64,000 nt of DNA, taken from contig NC_035437.2 of the NCBI RefSeq assembly GCF_002127325.2, positions 166,934,263 to 166,998,262 of the forward strand. Reading direction: 5' to 3'. A program made the position numbers and the translations under genes. This document shows, one piece after another, positions 11,109 through 20,450 of this stretch; position 1 is the stretch's first letter; every line of letters begins with the position of its first letter. The notes below the pieces were generated by a model, which was not told where the DNA came from, did not search any database, and saw only the letters and a program-made list of their open reading frames with translations. The DNA comes from Helianthus annuus (Eukaryota > Streptophyta > Magnoliopsida > Asterales > Asteraceae).

Positions 11109-12099
11109 CACTACAAGCAAGAATAGCCAATGAGGTGGTGGTGGAGTGGTATTGGAGAGACTTGGTGTTCTAAGAGACTCAAGTTCGATTCCTGCTCTCC
11201 CCATTAGTTTCTGCGGCACCTGGTGATGATGGGAGACTAGGCGAGTAGGCGGAGATCGCTAGTTTGATCCTTGAACTAAGCGGGTTTTACCTTACCGCAC
11301 TATCATGCCTTCGGGCGAGTGTTCACGGGCTTCGGCCCTAGGTGAGGGTTTTCCCGGTTCGGAGACAAGTGTATCCCGATACGGTGAATTTTGCCAGTAG
11401 CCCGTTTGAAGGATTCGTCGGCCGTTCAAAAAAAAACTACAAGCAAGAACATTTGTCGGTACGAAGCCTATTGGGACGACAAAAGTCCTCCCTATAGAAC
11501 ATGTCATCCCAATAAGGTTTACCTGCATTTCAAACTAGGTTAACCTATAAGGACGACATGTTGTCGTATAGGCTAAAAATAATTATATTTTTTTCTTTTT
11601 CATAATTCCACTATAATAAATTGGAAACCTTAAAAACATTTTCAACTTGTAGAAACGACTTTTCATCCCTACACGTTAAATACTTTTCTTTTTTATTTTC
11701 CTTGTGGTAATGTAGGGACGACTTATCGTCCCGAAATGTCTAATTTAACTTTTTTTAAATGATTCTAGAAACCATCAGTCGTCTCAATACATCCGATGTT
11801 AGAAAATAATATTTTTGACCTATTGTCCCTATAGATGAGAAAAGAAAAACAAAGATTTTTAACCTATTGGGACGAATGTCGTCCTTAAACATTAAAACAA
11901 TTTTGTATTTTACATCTATAGGGACGATTTATCATCCATAAAAGTTGGTATATTGAGACAACGTCTATAGAGACGACCCAGGCAACCTGTAGGAACAAAA
12001 ATTGTGGATACCTATAGGGTAAAAAGACCTATAGGAACGACATGTCGTCCTTACAAGGTAAAAAAATTTGATTTCCTCAAGATGTTTTGTCCTGTAGTG
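11109..12099. mobile_element. Non-autonomous CACTA (En/Spm) element
   Basis: The left end is CACTACAAGCAAGAA and the right end is TTTTGTCCTGTAGTG, whose complement is CACTACAGGACAAAA. The interior repeats GGACGAC/GTCGTCC words, such as GACGACATGTTGTCG, near both ends, like the subterminal transposase-binding repeats of CACTA elements. There is no ORF. The 3-bp TSD is unclear (TAT versus ATA). About 326 bp of the span is an inserted SINE plus its target duplication. Confidence 0.75.
11124..11435 (+). mobile_element. tRNA-derived SINE with 14-bp target duplication
   Basis: A 312-bp element with a box A-like segment (GGTGGTGGAGTGGTATTGG) near its head and box B (AGTTCGATTCC) about 45 nt later. 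The body contains GGGTTTTACC and GGGTTTTCCCGG, and the tail is an A-run after CCGTTC. It is flanked by perfect ACTACAAGCAAGAA copies at 11110-11123 and 11436-11449. The duplicated target is the terminal sequence of the CACTA element. Confidence 0.85.
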
Positions 12100-12690
12100 A
12101 TATATACGTGCTCTATTCAAGTAAAAAATTGAATATATTAAACCTTAAGTTTTTTAAACAACCCCTTCTAAAAATGTTATTTTAAAGAACCGTTAAGCTT
12201 TAACGGGTTAGCATGTCAACCCGTTTAATTTTGCTACACCCATGATGAGTCAATCAGGTCAATCTAAAAATAACATGGTTAGACACACTTATCTAAAACT
12301 TGTTTATTTTAAGTTTTGTGATCAGAATTGTTACCCTAAAGTCCTAAACACATTTTTCGGGGGAGGAGTCTTTATATATTCAAGTATTCAACAATCATCT
12401 CAAGGTTACAACTTACAAGAGATGTGCTTGTTGATGGTTTTATTTTTAGCAAGTATAAGTTTAAAATACAAATGCAAACATGAAACATTCCTGTTCAAGT
12501 GATCATAATTAAAAGATGAACAAAATAAAACCAAAGACATCAAATTCAGAGCTCTAAATGAATGATTTTGGGACTGAGGTTTGGACCTTTAGTCACATGT
12601 ATTATTAAAGGGAGTGACATCTAGTCACCGAAATTATAAGTCAGCATCCACTACCTACCTCTTTCACTCACATGCTAACATTTGTATGGT
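12100..12690. other. Upstream region of the pyrophosphatase gene
   Basis: AT-rich sequence without recognisable coding potential or repeat ends; it presumably holds the promoter of the gene starting at 12754. Confidence 0.5.
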
Positions 12691-12695
12691 TTGGC

Positions 12696-12704
12696 TATAA
12701 ATAG
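12696..12704 (+). promoter_or_regulatory. TATA box of the pyrophosphatase gene
   Basis: TATAAATAG lies 58 bp upstream of the ATG at 12754, leaving a short untranslated leader of roughly 30 nt. Position and sequence match a typical plant core promoter. Confidence 0.7.
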
Positions 12705-12753
12705 GAGTGTAGAAGTTAACTAACACACATCACATTAGTGTAGGGGCTTGAAC

Positions 12754-13241
12754 ATGGAGAGCACAAATAAATTTCCCAGAAAATTCAAGGATGTTTCACT
12801 AGAGGAACTCAGAGATAAGGTAGCGGAATTCGCTAAAGTAAGGAACTGGGACAAATTTCACAGTCCAAGAAATCTACTCTTAGCTTTGGTAATATACTAC
12901 TTTTGTTAAAAAAAACCTTATTTAACTTAAAAAAAATATGATCAAAGTCATTTTTACGGTTTAGGGTTTAGGGTTTTTGTTAAGTCTAAAGATTCACGTG
13001 TCTGATGTATGCATGGCAGGTAGGGGAAGTGGGCGAGTTGTCAGAGATATTCCAATGGAAAGGAGAAGTGGAAAGAGGGTTACCAAACTGGAGTAGTGAT
13101 GATAAAAAGCATTTGGAGGAAGAAATCTCTGATGTTTTGTTGTATTTGGTCCAGCTTGCTGATGTTTGTGGTCTTGATCTTGGCCAAGCTGCTCTATCCA
13201 AGATTGTCAAGAATGCGCAGAAATACCCTCTTCGTGACTAG
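12754..13241 (+). CDS. MazG-like nucleotide pyrophosphatase (dCTPase-type), two exons
   Basis: Exon 1 is 12754-12888 (45 codons). The intron is 12889-13019 (GTAATA ... GGCAG, phase 0) and exon 2 is 13020-13241, giving 118 residues. The protein is an all-alpha MazG-type NTP pyrophosphatase. The metal-binding motif is visible as E48-x2-E51 (GEVGELSEIFQW) and E80-x2-D83 (EEEISDVLLYLVQLAD). The nearest family is the plant and animal dCTP pyrophosphatase (RS21-C6/DCTPP1), which hydrolyses non-canonical dCTP derivatives to monophosphates to clean the nucleotide pool. The length matches the compact plant members. No transit peptide is apparent, so a cytosolic or nuclear enzyme is likely. A degenerate partial copy of its last exon lies 220 bp downstream, and a retrotransposon is inserted in that copy. 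Confidence 0.9.
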
Positions 13242-13458
13242 TTTCGGTTTATCAACATTTTCATTTTGTGGGTCCTGTCTCGACGTCAACCATAAGTCTT
13301 AGTTGCTTAAGATATATGTAAGAAATAAATCTAATATGTTTTGTGTCAATTTTGTTTACTAGGGTTTTTTTTTTTTCGTGTTTTATGGTCATCGATTCGA
13401 TCATCAACCTTGTCAAGGTTACCTGTTTTGAATTATATGAAATGATATTCTGAGTTTC

Positions 13459-13526
13459 TTGTTTGTGACTTTGATCATGGCCAAGTGCATATATGCTTTC
13501 TTGAATATTGTCAAGAATGCGAAAGT
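13459..13526 (+). pseudogene. Degenerate copy of the pyrophosphatase last exon
   Basis: The sequence around GATCATGGCCAAG and TTGTCAAGAATGCG resembles the exon segment GATCTTGGCCAAG ... TTGTCAAGAATGCG at 13178-13217. The similarity resumes at CACCCTG after the retrotransposon (15630), so the element sits inside this relic. It is too short and altered to code. Confidence 0.55.
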
Positions 13527-13861
13527 TGTTAGAAGTATAAACTTAATTATGATTATGTTTATTATGAAACGTATTTATTAGATATGTATTGTGACTTATA
13601 AACCGAGAGATAAGCGGTTCACATGTTTAAACCATTTATGGCAGTTATTCCCGCCATAAATCAACCGCCAAAACTCTCATATATATATATGTAATATCCG
13701 GCATAATGATCCGGTACCAAGACAGTTTCAATCACAACCGAAATTGTCCACCAAATCTTTGTTTCTGTTTCTGTTATTCTTCTGCACATTATCATGCCGA
13801 GTATGTCTGTCAATCCAAACGGGTTTAATACTTCCGCTGATGCAACAATGGATTTCCAACA
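13527..13861 (+). repeat. 5' LTR of the ARID retrotransposon
   Basis: 335 bp, TG...CA ends. It contains the ATG (13794) of the element's ORF near its right end. No strong TATA box is evident beyond a short TATATATA run at 13680-13690. Confidence 0.93.
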
Positions 13862-15284
13862 AAGTGGTATCAGAGCCACGTCTGATAAATGTGCAGGAAT
13901 CAAACCCAATTCAACCACGTTACCGTGCCAACATTGCACCGATGAACAAAATGAAAGAATACGACGAGTCCCTCGCGCAAAACTCTGTTACTATTGTCAT
14001 TCTCCAGGCCATCAAATTTATAATTGCAAAGTTAAAGAAAATGACGAAGTGACACAATTGTTAAGGCAGGCAATAAATTCAGGAACAAAAAGGCAAGAGG
14101 GAGAAGTACACTGCAGGGATGAGATGATCGTGACTGGCACTGAAGGCGGATTATGGTCCGATATATGGTATGTAAATCCGACATTTGATCATCATTTTAG
14201 TGGTAATCTGAATTTGTTCAAGAGAGTGAAACATGTGATGGGGGTAGAAACAAAAACTGGAATGAATAACTTCATGTTCATTAGAGGGGTGGGAAACGTA
14301 GAAATCAAAACTGGGAATGAAACAATGAGAATACATAGTGTGTTCTACTCACCGGATTTAGAACGCAATGTTCTCAGTCTTGATCAACTAACCCTTCAAG
14401 GGTTTACGGTTAAGAAATCCGGGGACACATGCAAGATTTACCCCATGTTTTCCTCCCCGGTTGTAAATGCTGTAAGTGAAATTAGTGGGATGTCTAAGGA
14501 AGAGGAATTAGGATTGTATGAAAAACGGAAACTGCAATCTCTGTGTTCCGATGATGATGAATTCAAAGAAAAATACTTGAATTCATATTTTGAAACACTA
14601 AATGTTTCAAATGAATACGAGAATGACTGGACCCGTATGATCATTAGAGCAATTGAATTTCATGAATTTACTGATTGTAAAGCACTACTCGATATGATCG
14701 ATGACCGGGATTTCATATTCAAATATAAATATGATCTCGAAGTGAAGTTTGAAGAGATGGTAGGATGGTTTTTAAAAGAAAAGATGGGGATAACATCAAG
14801 ATCAATACCTCCTCTGTTAACTGATGGAAGAAAGATTAATTTACTCGGGTTGTACGTGATGGTTGAGAGGGATGGAGGCTACCGAAGTGTGACCATTGAT
14901 AATTTGTGGCCGGCGATAGCAAAAGACTTAGGCTTTGAGTATCAAGATGGTGACTTTATAAGAGTCATATATGCCATGTATTTGGATGTCTTGATTTACT
15001 ATTATAAGTTCAAAGTTACTGAAGAGAGGGTGCAGATCAAAGAAGTGATGGAAAAGGGTGAAACTTCAGCGGCAGGCAAGGATAAAGGAGGAAGCAAGAG
15101 TGCAGATCCAACACCGGAGGATGCTGCTTCGGAGCACTATGCTCTATATGCCGGAAATAGCTGGGAAGGTTCATGGATTCTGCATAAGAAGCGTCGCCGG
15201 TTTGATTTTAATGAAGCAAAGAAAGCAGTGGACGAAGCGAATCGGAGTGTTCAAGCACATGCAGCCAAATACAATCAAGTTTAG
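13794..15284 (+). CDS. Retrotransposon-borne chimeric protein: CCHC knuckle, protease-like remnant, ARID domain
   Basis: An uninterrupted ORF of 496 residues. It starts inside the 5' LTR and reads through the PBS, so residues 1-23 or so are LTR-encoded and the tRNA-binding site encodes SGIRAT. Residues 65-78 are a canonical CX2CX4HX4C zinc knuckle (C65, C68, H73, C78), as in Gag proteins. Residues about 125-220 follow the copia protease/pre-integrase pattern (WYVNPTFDHHFSG ... FYSPDLERNVLSLDQL), but the catalytic Asp-Ser-Gly is absent. Residues about 319-405 match an ARID/BRIGHT DNA-binding domain: FEEMVGWFLKEKMG, GRKINLLGLYVMVERDGG, LWPAIAKDLGF and YAMYLDVLIYYYKF lie in family order. The C-terminus is Lys/Asp-rich and ends in WILHKKRRRFDF, a possible nuclear signal. 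ARID proteins bind AT-rich DNA in chromatin complexes; a role in the element's life cycle is inference. An alternative is a host ARID gene fragment carried passively. Confidence 0.88.
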   Translation: MPSMSVNPNGFNTSADATMDFQQSGIRATSDKCAGIKPNSTTLPCQHCTDEQNERIRRVPRAKLCYYCHSPGHQIYNCKVKENDEVTQLLRQAINSGTKRQEGEVHCRDEMIVTGTEGGLWSDIWYVNPTFDHHFSGNLNLFKRVKHVMGVETKTGMNNFMFIRGVGNVEIKTGNETMRIHSVFYSPDLERNVLSLDQLTLQGFTVKKSGDTCKIYPMFSSPVVNAVSEISGMSKEEELGLYEKRKLQSLCSDDDEFKEKYLNSYFETLNVSNEYENDWTRMIIRAIEFHEFTDCKALLDMIDDRDFIFKYKYDLEVKFEEMVGWFLKEKMGITSRSIPPLLTDGRKINLLGLYVMVERDGGYRSVTIDNLWPAIAKDLGFEYQDGDFIRVIYAMYLDVLIYYYKFKVTEERVQIKEVMEKGETSAAGKDKGGSKSADPTPEDAASEHYALYAGNSWEGSWILHKKRRRFDFNEAKKAVDEANRSVQAHAAKYNQV

Positions 15285-15291
15285 GGGGTCG

Positions 15292-15624
15292 TGTTAGAAG
15301 TATAAACTTAATTATGATTATGTTTATTATGAAACGTATTTATTAGATATGTATTGTGACTTATAAACCGAGAGATAAGCGGTTCACATGTTTAAACCAT
15401 TTATGGCAGTTATTCCCGCCATAAATCAACCGCCAAAACTCTCATATATATATGTAATATCCGGCATAATGATCCGGTACCAAGACAGTTTCAATCACAA
15501 CCGAAATTGTCCACCAAATCTTTGTTTCTGTTTCTGTTATTCTTCTGCACATTATCATGCCGAGTATGTCTGTCAATCCAAACGGGTTTAATACTTCCGC
15601 TGATGCAACAATGGATTTCCAACA
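15292..15624 (+). repeat. 3' LTR of the ARID retrotransposon
   Basis: 333 bp, the same as the 5' LTR except for one fewer TA unit. It is preceded by a G-rich polypurine tract and followed by the AAAGT duplication. Confidence 0.93.
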
Positions 15625-15647
15625 AAAGTCACCCTGTTTCTGATTTA

Positions 15648-15859
15648 TGGGCTGTTTGGTAGCCTCTTAATGACCATTCAGATGCTACCTCTAAACGGTT
15701 TAAAACCTCTGAATGAATAAGAGGTAACCTCAAAGTCTGAATGGTTAAGAGGTAACCTCTGAATGCTAAATCATCACATGTCACATTCTTCTACCTTCTC
15801 ATTGGTAAAATTCTTAATGGTTTCATATAATGACCATTCAGAGACTACCAAACAGCCCC
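15648..15859. mobile_element. Tourist-like (Harbinger) MITE, 212 bp
   Basis: Ends TGGGCTGTTTGGTAG and CTACCAAACAGCCCC are inverted repeats, with further matching of the GACCATTCAGA words. TTA occurs immediately outside both ends (15645-15647, 15860-15862), the 3-bp duplication expected for Harbinger-type MITEs. Confidence 0.85.
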
Positions 15860-16013
15860 TTAGTTTTGACTGTTTGATATTTATATTTTTGGTGGGTCTG
15901 TCTTATTACAGTTTGATAACACAACAAATCTTAGTTACCTCACAACATATGTATAATATGGTTACATTATAGTCTTGTATTACAAGTAGGTACCTTCTGG
16001 ACAATGTTATTTA

Positions 16014-16285
16014 CAAAGCCGGCTCAAAATATTATATTGTAGGCCCAAAGTGCATAGAAAAAATTGAGGCCTTTTCCATAAAAAAAATAAAAGAAAAAAT
16101 TGTTTTAGATTCTATTATTCATATATCATCTTTGTGTATACATAATTATAGATCATAAATCTCAATATCAATAATCTTAAATCCAAGATCACCTACATAT
16201 AATATGTTTTTTTAGAATTAGAGGCCCAATGGAAGTGGTGGCCCAAAGCGCTTGCTTTATTTCACTCCCCCTTGAGCCGGCCCTG
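16014..16285. mobile_element. CAGGGCCGG-type hAT MITE, 272 bp
   Basis: The right end TTGAGCCGGCCCTG pairs with a slightly decayed left end CAAAGCCGGCTCAA. GTTATTTA flanks both sides (16006-16013, 16286-16293), an exact 8-bp duplication. Internal GGCCCAA words are shared with the cluster at 31162-33650. Confidence 0.85.
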
Positions 16286-16317
16286 GTTATTTACACTTAA
16301 ATACATAACTAGTCTAA

Positions 16318-16678
16318 GACCCCCCGTAGTGGGGCTTTTTTTTAATTCAAAAAAAAAAACGCCCAAAAACGCCCGGAATCCATTACATAGGGCGTTTTTT
16401 TTTTAATTCAAAAAAAGCCCCCTTGGCGTGGTTTGAAGCACACCTTGCCCCGTTCTCCTTGTCCAATCATCTTTCATCTCCTTTTTTGTTATCCAATAAG
16501 ATTTTTAGGTGTTTTTTCTTTATTTTATTTAATGCCCCAATAATGCCCAATAATGCCTCATCCCAACTACACCCATTTTAGAAAACGCCCAATAATGCCC
16601 CTTTGCTGACTGGACCGCCATATGACGTAAAATACCCTAGGGTGGAGGCATTATCTTCCCCTTCCACTACACATGTTC
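16318..16678. mobile_element. Harbinger-like MITE with CCCGTAGTGG end
   Basis: Starts GACCCCCCGTAGTGGGG and ends CCACTACACATGTTC, imperfect inverted repeats, with TAA outside both ends (16315-16317, 16679-16681). The interior has repeated GCCCAATAATGCC words. Confidence 0.6.
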
Positions 16679-18849
16679 TAATAATAACAAAACATATGAA
16701 GTGGGACTTGCAAAATAGAGAAACTTAGAAATATGATTTGATTTGGTGTGGTTTTGTTTCCTAGCTTAGTGTTGTATCAAAATTCTTTTTTTTCTTTTTG
16801 TAGCATACAAGATGCTACTTGGGTTTTTTCATGCTTCCTCTTGTGAGTTGGTAACCCTTAATTTTAGGAAACCGTCTTAAAATGGGCCGCAACCAGTGGG
16901 AAAAAAGTAAGATTTACTATGTTTGGGTGTCGTTTTGTTCCCTAGCTTTATGTTATACATGATCAACACCAACCCTTTAAAACTATTCTGTCTTCCCTAT
17001 TCCACTTGTGACTTGCTAATTCTACACCTTTATTTGGCTAGATTATCAGTTTCTTGCATATTTATCCTTCTAGATTACATTATTAGGGCTATGAATGTAC
17101 CGAATGTTCACCAAACATTTGTGAACCGTTCGGCGAGAAGTTCGTTTGTGTTCTTTCTTTTAATAAATGAACCAACGCGAACAAGAAATTTTATTCGTTT
17201 AGTTAAATGAACGAACATAAACAAGACCGTGTCCGTTCATTATGTTCGTGAACGTGTGGTAACGTTCGTTTATGTTTGTTTGTGTTCGATTGTTCATTAA
17301 GGTTTTTAATTTTTATATTTTATTTAAATACTTCAAAATTCCCGCTAATAAAATATTTAATAAATATCAGAGTATTTTATATTACATACCTTTTAATATA
17401 TGTTTGTTTGTGTACGTTTTTTCCATGAACGCATGTTTATGTTCGTTTGTGTTTATTTTCATGAATGTTTGTTTATGTTCGTGATGTTTGTTTGTGTTTG
17501 TTACCCAAAATTAAGGAACGAACATGAACATCTTCGTTTCCTTAATGAACGAACATGAACGGAAAAATATCCCAAGTACTTTGCTTAAGGTTGATTGATT
17601 TCTCTATAGGACATTCACTCCATATGCACAGTTCATTGTTTTGGTTGAGGGTAAATCTGACCTACTTACATATTAAAGCCATTTAAGCTTTCCCGAATAA
17701 TATGTATGCATATTTCTATACTATATTATAATACATCTAAGGAGGAAAAAAAGTAATTCTAAATAATGTTAAAAGTTTATGTAATACAACTTTTAAACAT
17801 ATGGTAGTTTTCTTTAAAAAATATTGTTGGCTTTTAAACCAACTACCCCACAATTTTTAAACGGCCTTCACTTTTTTCGTACTTCAATATTTTTTTAAAA
17901 AGAAGTGTACCATTGTCAGAAACTGAGTATCTTTATTTGCAAAAAAAAATATTGATTATCACAATAATATTCACAAACTGAGAGTTATCATCAACGAATT
18001 GCTTTCAATGAATTGTGAAAGCTTCAAAAGTTTTACAACTCGATCGACTCTACAAACTCCCCCTCAGCTGATCACACAAACAGATCAGTTCGTACAAGAG
18101 AAAATGTGAAGGTGTGTGATAAATAGATCACTAACAGGTGTGATCTATTTATACTAAAGTATGAAAGCTCTGCTACGAGATCAGATGACGTTACCCTGAT
18201 TGTGACATCTAACATTCCTAACAGAAAAGATTCTTTGATGTTTGCAAACATCTGAGTAATCTTATCATTTGTTCTAGACTATTCTAAACACTGTTGAATT
18301 AAAGTACTGTTACATTGAACAAACATTGTCTAAGATATCCTCTGATGCAGTTATCCAAACATTTGTTTGGCCTAACCGATGTTTGGTCTTCTTCATCCGA
18401 CCTTTGCTTGATTAGGGCTTTGGTCTTTAAACAGATGCTAGCCTTCAAAAGTTGATGTACTCTTGAACAGCGGTTCTAAGTGATGCTAGCCTTCAACAGT
18501 TGATGTACTCTCGAACAACGGTTCTAAGTTTTCAACAAATGTTAACCATGTTCTTGAACATATGTTCTGAATATATGTTCAAGATTCACTATCTTTGAAA
18601 AGAGTTTGATTCGAACTTTTACTTATTTATTGATCAGTGAATCATGTCATGACTTGACTTGAAAAGAAATAAAACAAAATATTATGACTTGCCATGACAT
18701 ACATTGAACTGGGCCAAAGTGTAAGCCCAACCCAAGTAGACCCATTATTCACTCATAGAAAGTGCAAGGTAACTAAAGTGAACCTGCAACACACCAAATC
18801 ATTTACATCCTCACACTTGGATGCATGTGGTCGCAAACTGGTCGCCGAT
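16679..18849. other. Intergenic, with a decayed TAGGG-type element
   Basis: From 17086 to about 17570 the sequence is made of GTTCGTTTGTGTTCG-type words and begins TTAGGGCTATGAATG, like the elements at 25287 and 34340. The right end is lost. The remainder (17580-18840) shows no gene or repeat end that I can support. Confidence 0.55.
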
Positions 18850-18968
18850 GTTCTCTCTCTAAATCTTACCCTTTCTAGAGAGAGAGAAACACACACACAC
18901 ACTCTCTGTGAATAATATGGATCTCTTCCACCACCGATCTTCATTTTATCATTAATTCATTTCAATCG
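18850..18968 (+). other. Non-coding first exon of the RING gene (with uORF)
   Basis: CT/GA- and CA-rich leader typical of plant 5' UTRs, ending at a GT donor (GTAAACATTC, 18969). It contains a 12-codon uORF starting ATGGATCTC at 18917. The exon's left edge is only approximate. Confidence 0.6.
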
Positions 18969-20399
18969 GTAAACATTCTCTTCAATTTCAACAATATTAG
19001 GGTTCATATTAGCTTATTCAATCAAAATTACTTTGACTTTTATGCCTTTTCGTTGTTAATACCTATTTCGGACCGAAATGTTGCGTGCTGTATGACTGTA
19101 TGTATTATCAATGTTATCTAGGGTTTGATGATATTGATCGCTGATAGTTTGCGTGATTTAGTCATTAACGTAATTTTTTTTTCCGTTTGTTTCGTTAGTT
19201 TTTTATGTTTTATTCTGTTTTTGTGAAGTTTGAATCTGAATTTTCCGGTTGTTCATGTAATTACGAGTTTATGACGGTTGTATTATGATTTGGTTGATTA
19301 ATTAGTTTTAAACACTGTTTATGTACTTTGATTTGAGCAATTGATATTTAGATCATGGCTGAAGGACGAAATTGTTGCAGACTTGCAGTTTTTGAACATT
19401 TGATCTTTCGTGTTGGACTGTTGATGCTTGTTTCTCACATTCGTTATTGATTTTAGTGAAAATTTAAGTGAAAATTAGGTTATAGTCACTGGAAATTTGA
19501 TGATTGAAGATTTGTGATTTGTAAAAGAGAATTTAAACTTAATGATGGAATTTATAAAATTTTTAGTGGTCTCCAGTGATCATACAGTGGCTGGAAACTT
19601 GTTAATAGAAGATGTATGATTTGTTACACGAATCCTGGAAGTTTTGTATGAGGGGTTGATCGTTGGATAGATTTTTAAATTCATCGTTTCTCTTGAGTTC
19701 TGTCGTTATTCAGCTAAATTGTTAACCATTTTATTCATGTAATTTCAAAGCAATGTTAGGTAAGCTTTATACAAGTTTCTCAACATTTAGGTGCTTAATT
19801 TGACTTGACTACTAGCAATTTAGAATTTTGACTGTTGATGTTTTTTTCTCACATTGCTAATTGAATGTAATCGTGGAAGAGTCAGTGAACTTTCATTTTA
19901 GTGAGAGTTTAAGTAAAAATCAGGGTATAGTCACTGGAATTTTGATGATAGAAGATGCGTGATTTGTGAAAGAGTGATTAAACTGCATGATACAACTTAT
20001 AAAAATTTCAGTGGTCTCCGATCATCGTACGGTGACTGGAAACTTGATAATAGAAGATGTATAATTCATTACAAGAATCTGGAATTTTTTTTGTGAGGTG
20101 ATCTTGTTTGATTGGTGGTTTATAAGTTTTCTTCATCTTGTCTCTTGACTTCTGTCATTATTCAGCTGAATTGTACACCGTTCGTCTTATGTAATTCCAA
20201 AAGTATATTAGGTGAGCCTTATACAAGTTTCTCAACTTTTAGGTCGTTAGTTTGACTATGAACAATTGTTAAATTTGGCTGATGTATCAACTTTTTGGCT
20301 TCAAGTAATGTTCTTTGTATGGTTCTATTTGGCTTCTTTTTTATTGTTATTCTTGTTGTCATGTAAGTAAAGTTATGATGATCTTTTTCTCATTTGTAG
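18969..20399 (+). other. Leader intron of the RING gene, with internal duplication
   Basis: A 1431-bp 5' UTR intron running from GTAAAC to TTTGTAG. Its right half consists of two diverged tandem copies of about 430-450 bp (roughly 19378-19812 and 19813-20275). The copies share blocks such as GGTTATAGTCACTGG / GGGTATAGTCACTGG and CTTTATACAAGTTTCTCAAC. Long T-rich leader introns of this sort often boost expression in plants. Confidence 0.7.
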
Positions 20400-20401
20400 G
20401 C

Positions 20402-20434
20402 ATGGATCTGACCAACTGGTGCATTTGGGAATAA
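20402..20434 (+). promoter_or_regulatory. Short uORF in the RING gene leader
   Basis: ATGGATCTGACC... encodes MDLTNWCIWE and stops 16 bp before the main ATG at 20451. Together with the uORF in exon 1 it could reduce translation of the main frame. Confidence 0.5.
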
Positions 20435-20450
20435 AACTTCGGTGTTCAAC

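Larger units (their letters stand above)
13527..15624 (+). mobile_element. Compact LTR retrotransposon (copia-like) carrying an ARID ORF
   Basis: The LTRs are 13527-13861 (335 bp) and 15292-15624 (333 bp). Both start TGTTAGAAG and end TTCCAACA. The only difference I saw is one TA unit in a short TA run, implying recent insertion. A perfect 5-bp TSD, AAAGT, flanks the element (13522-13526 and 15625-15629). The PBS is TGGTATCAGAGC (13865-13876, complementary to initiator tRNA-Met) and the PPT is TTAGGGGGTCG just before the 3' LTR. The 2.1 kb body has no reverse transcriptase, RNase H or integrase, so it must be mobilised in trans. Its only ORF is described separately. Confidence 0.93.

Noticed and set aside
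13744..14052. 102-codon ORF in the 5' LTR region
   Set aside because: Different frame of the ARID ORF region; no domain; ends soon.
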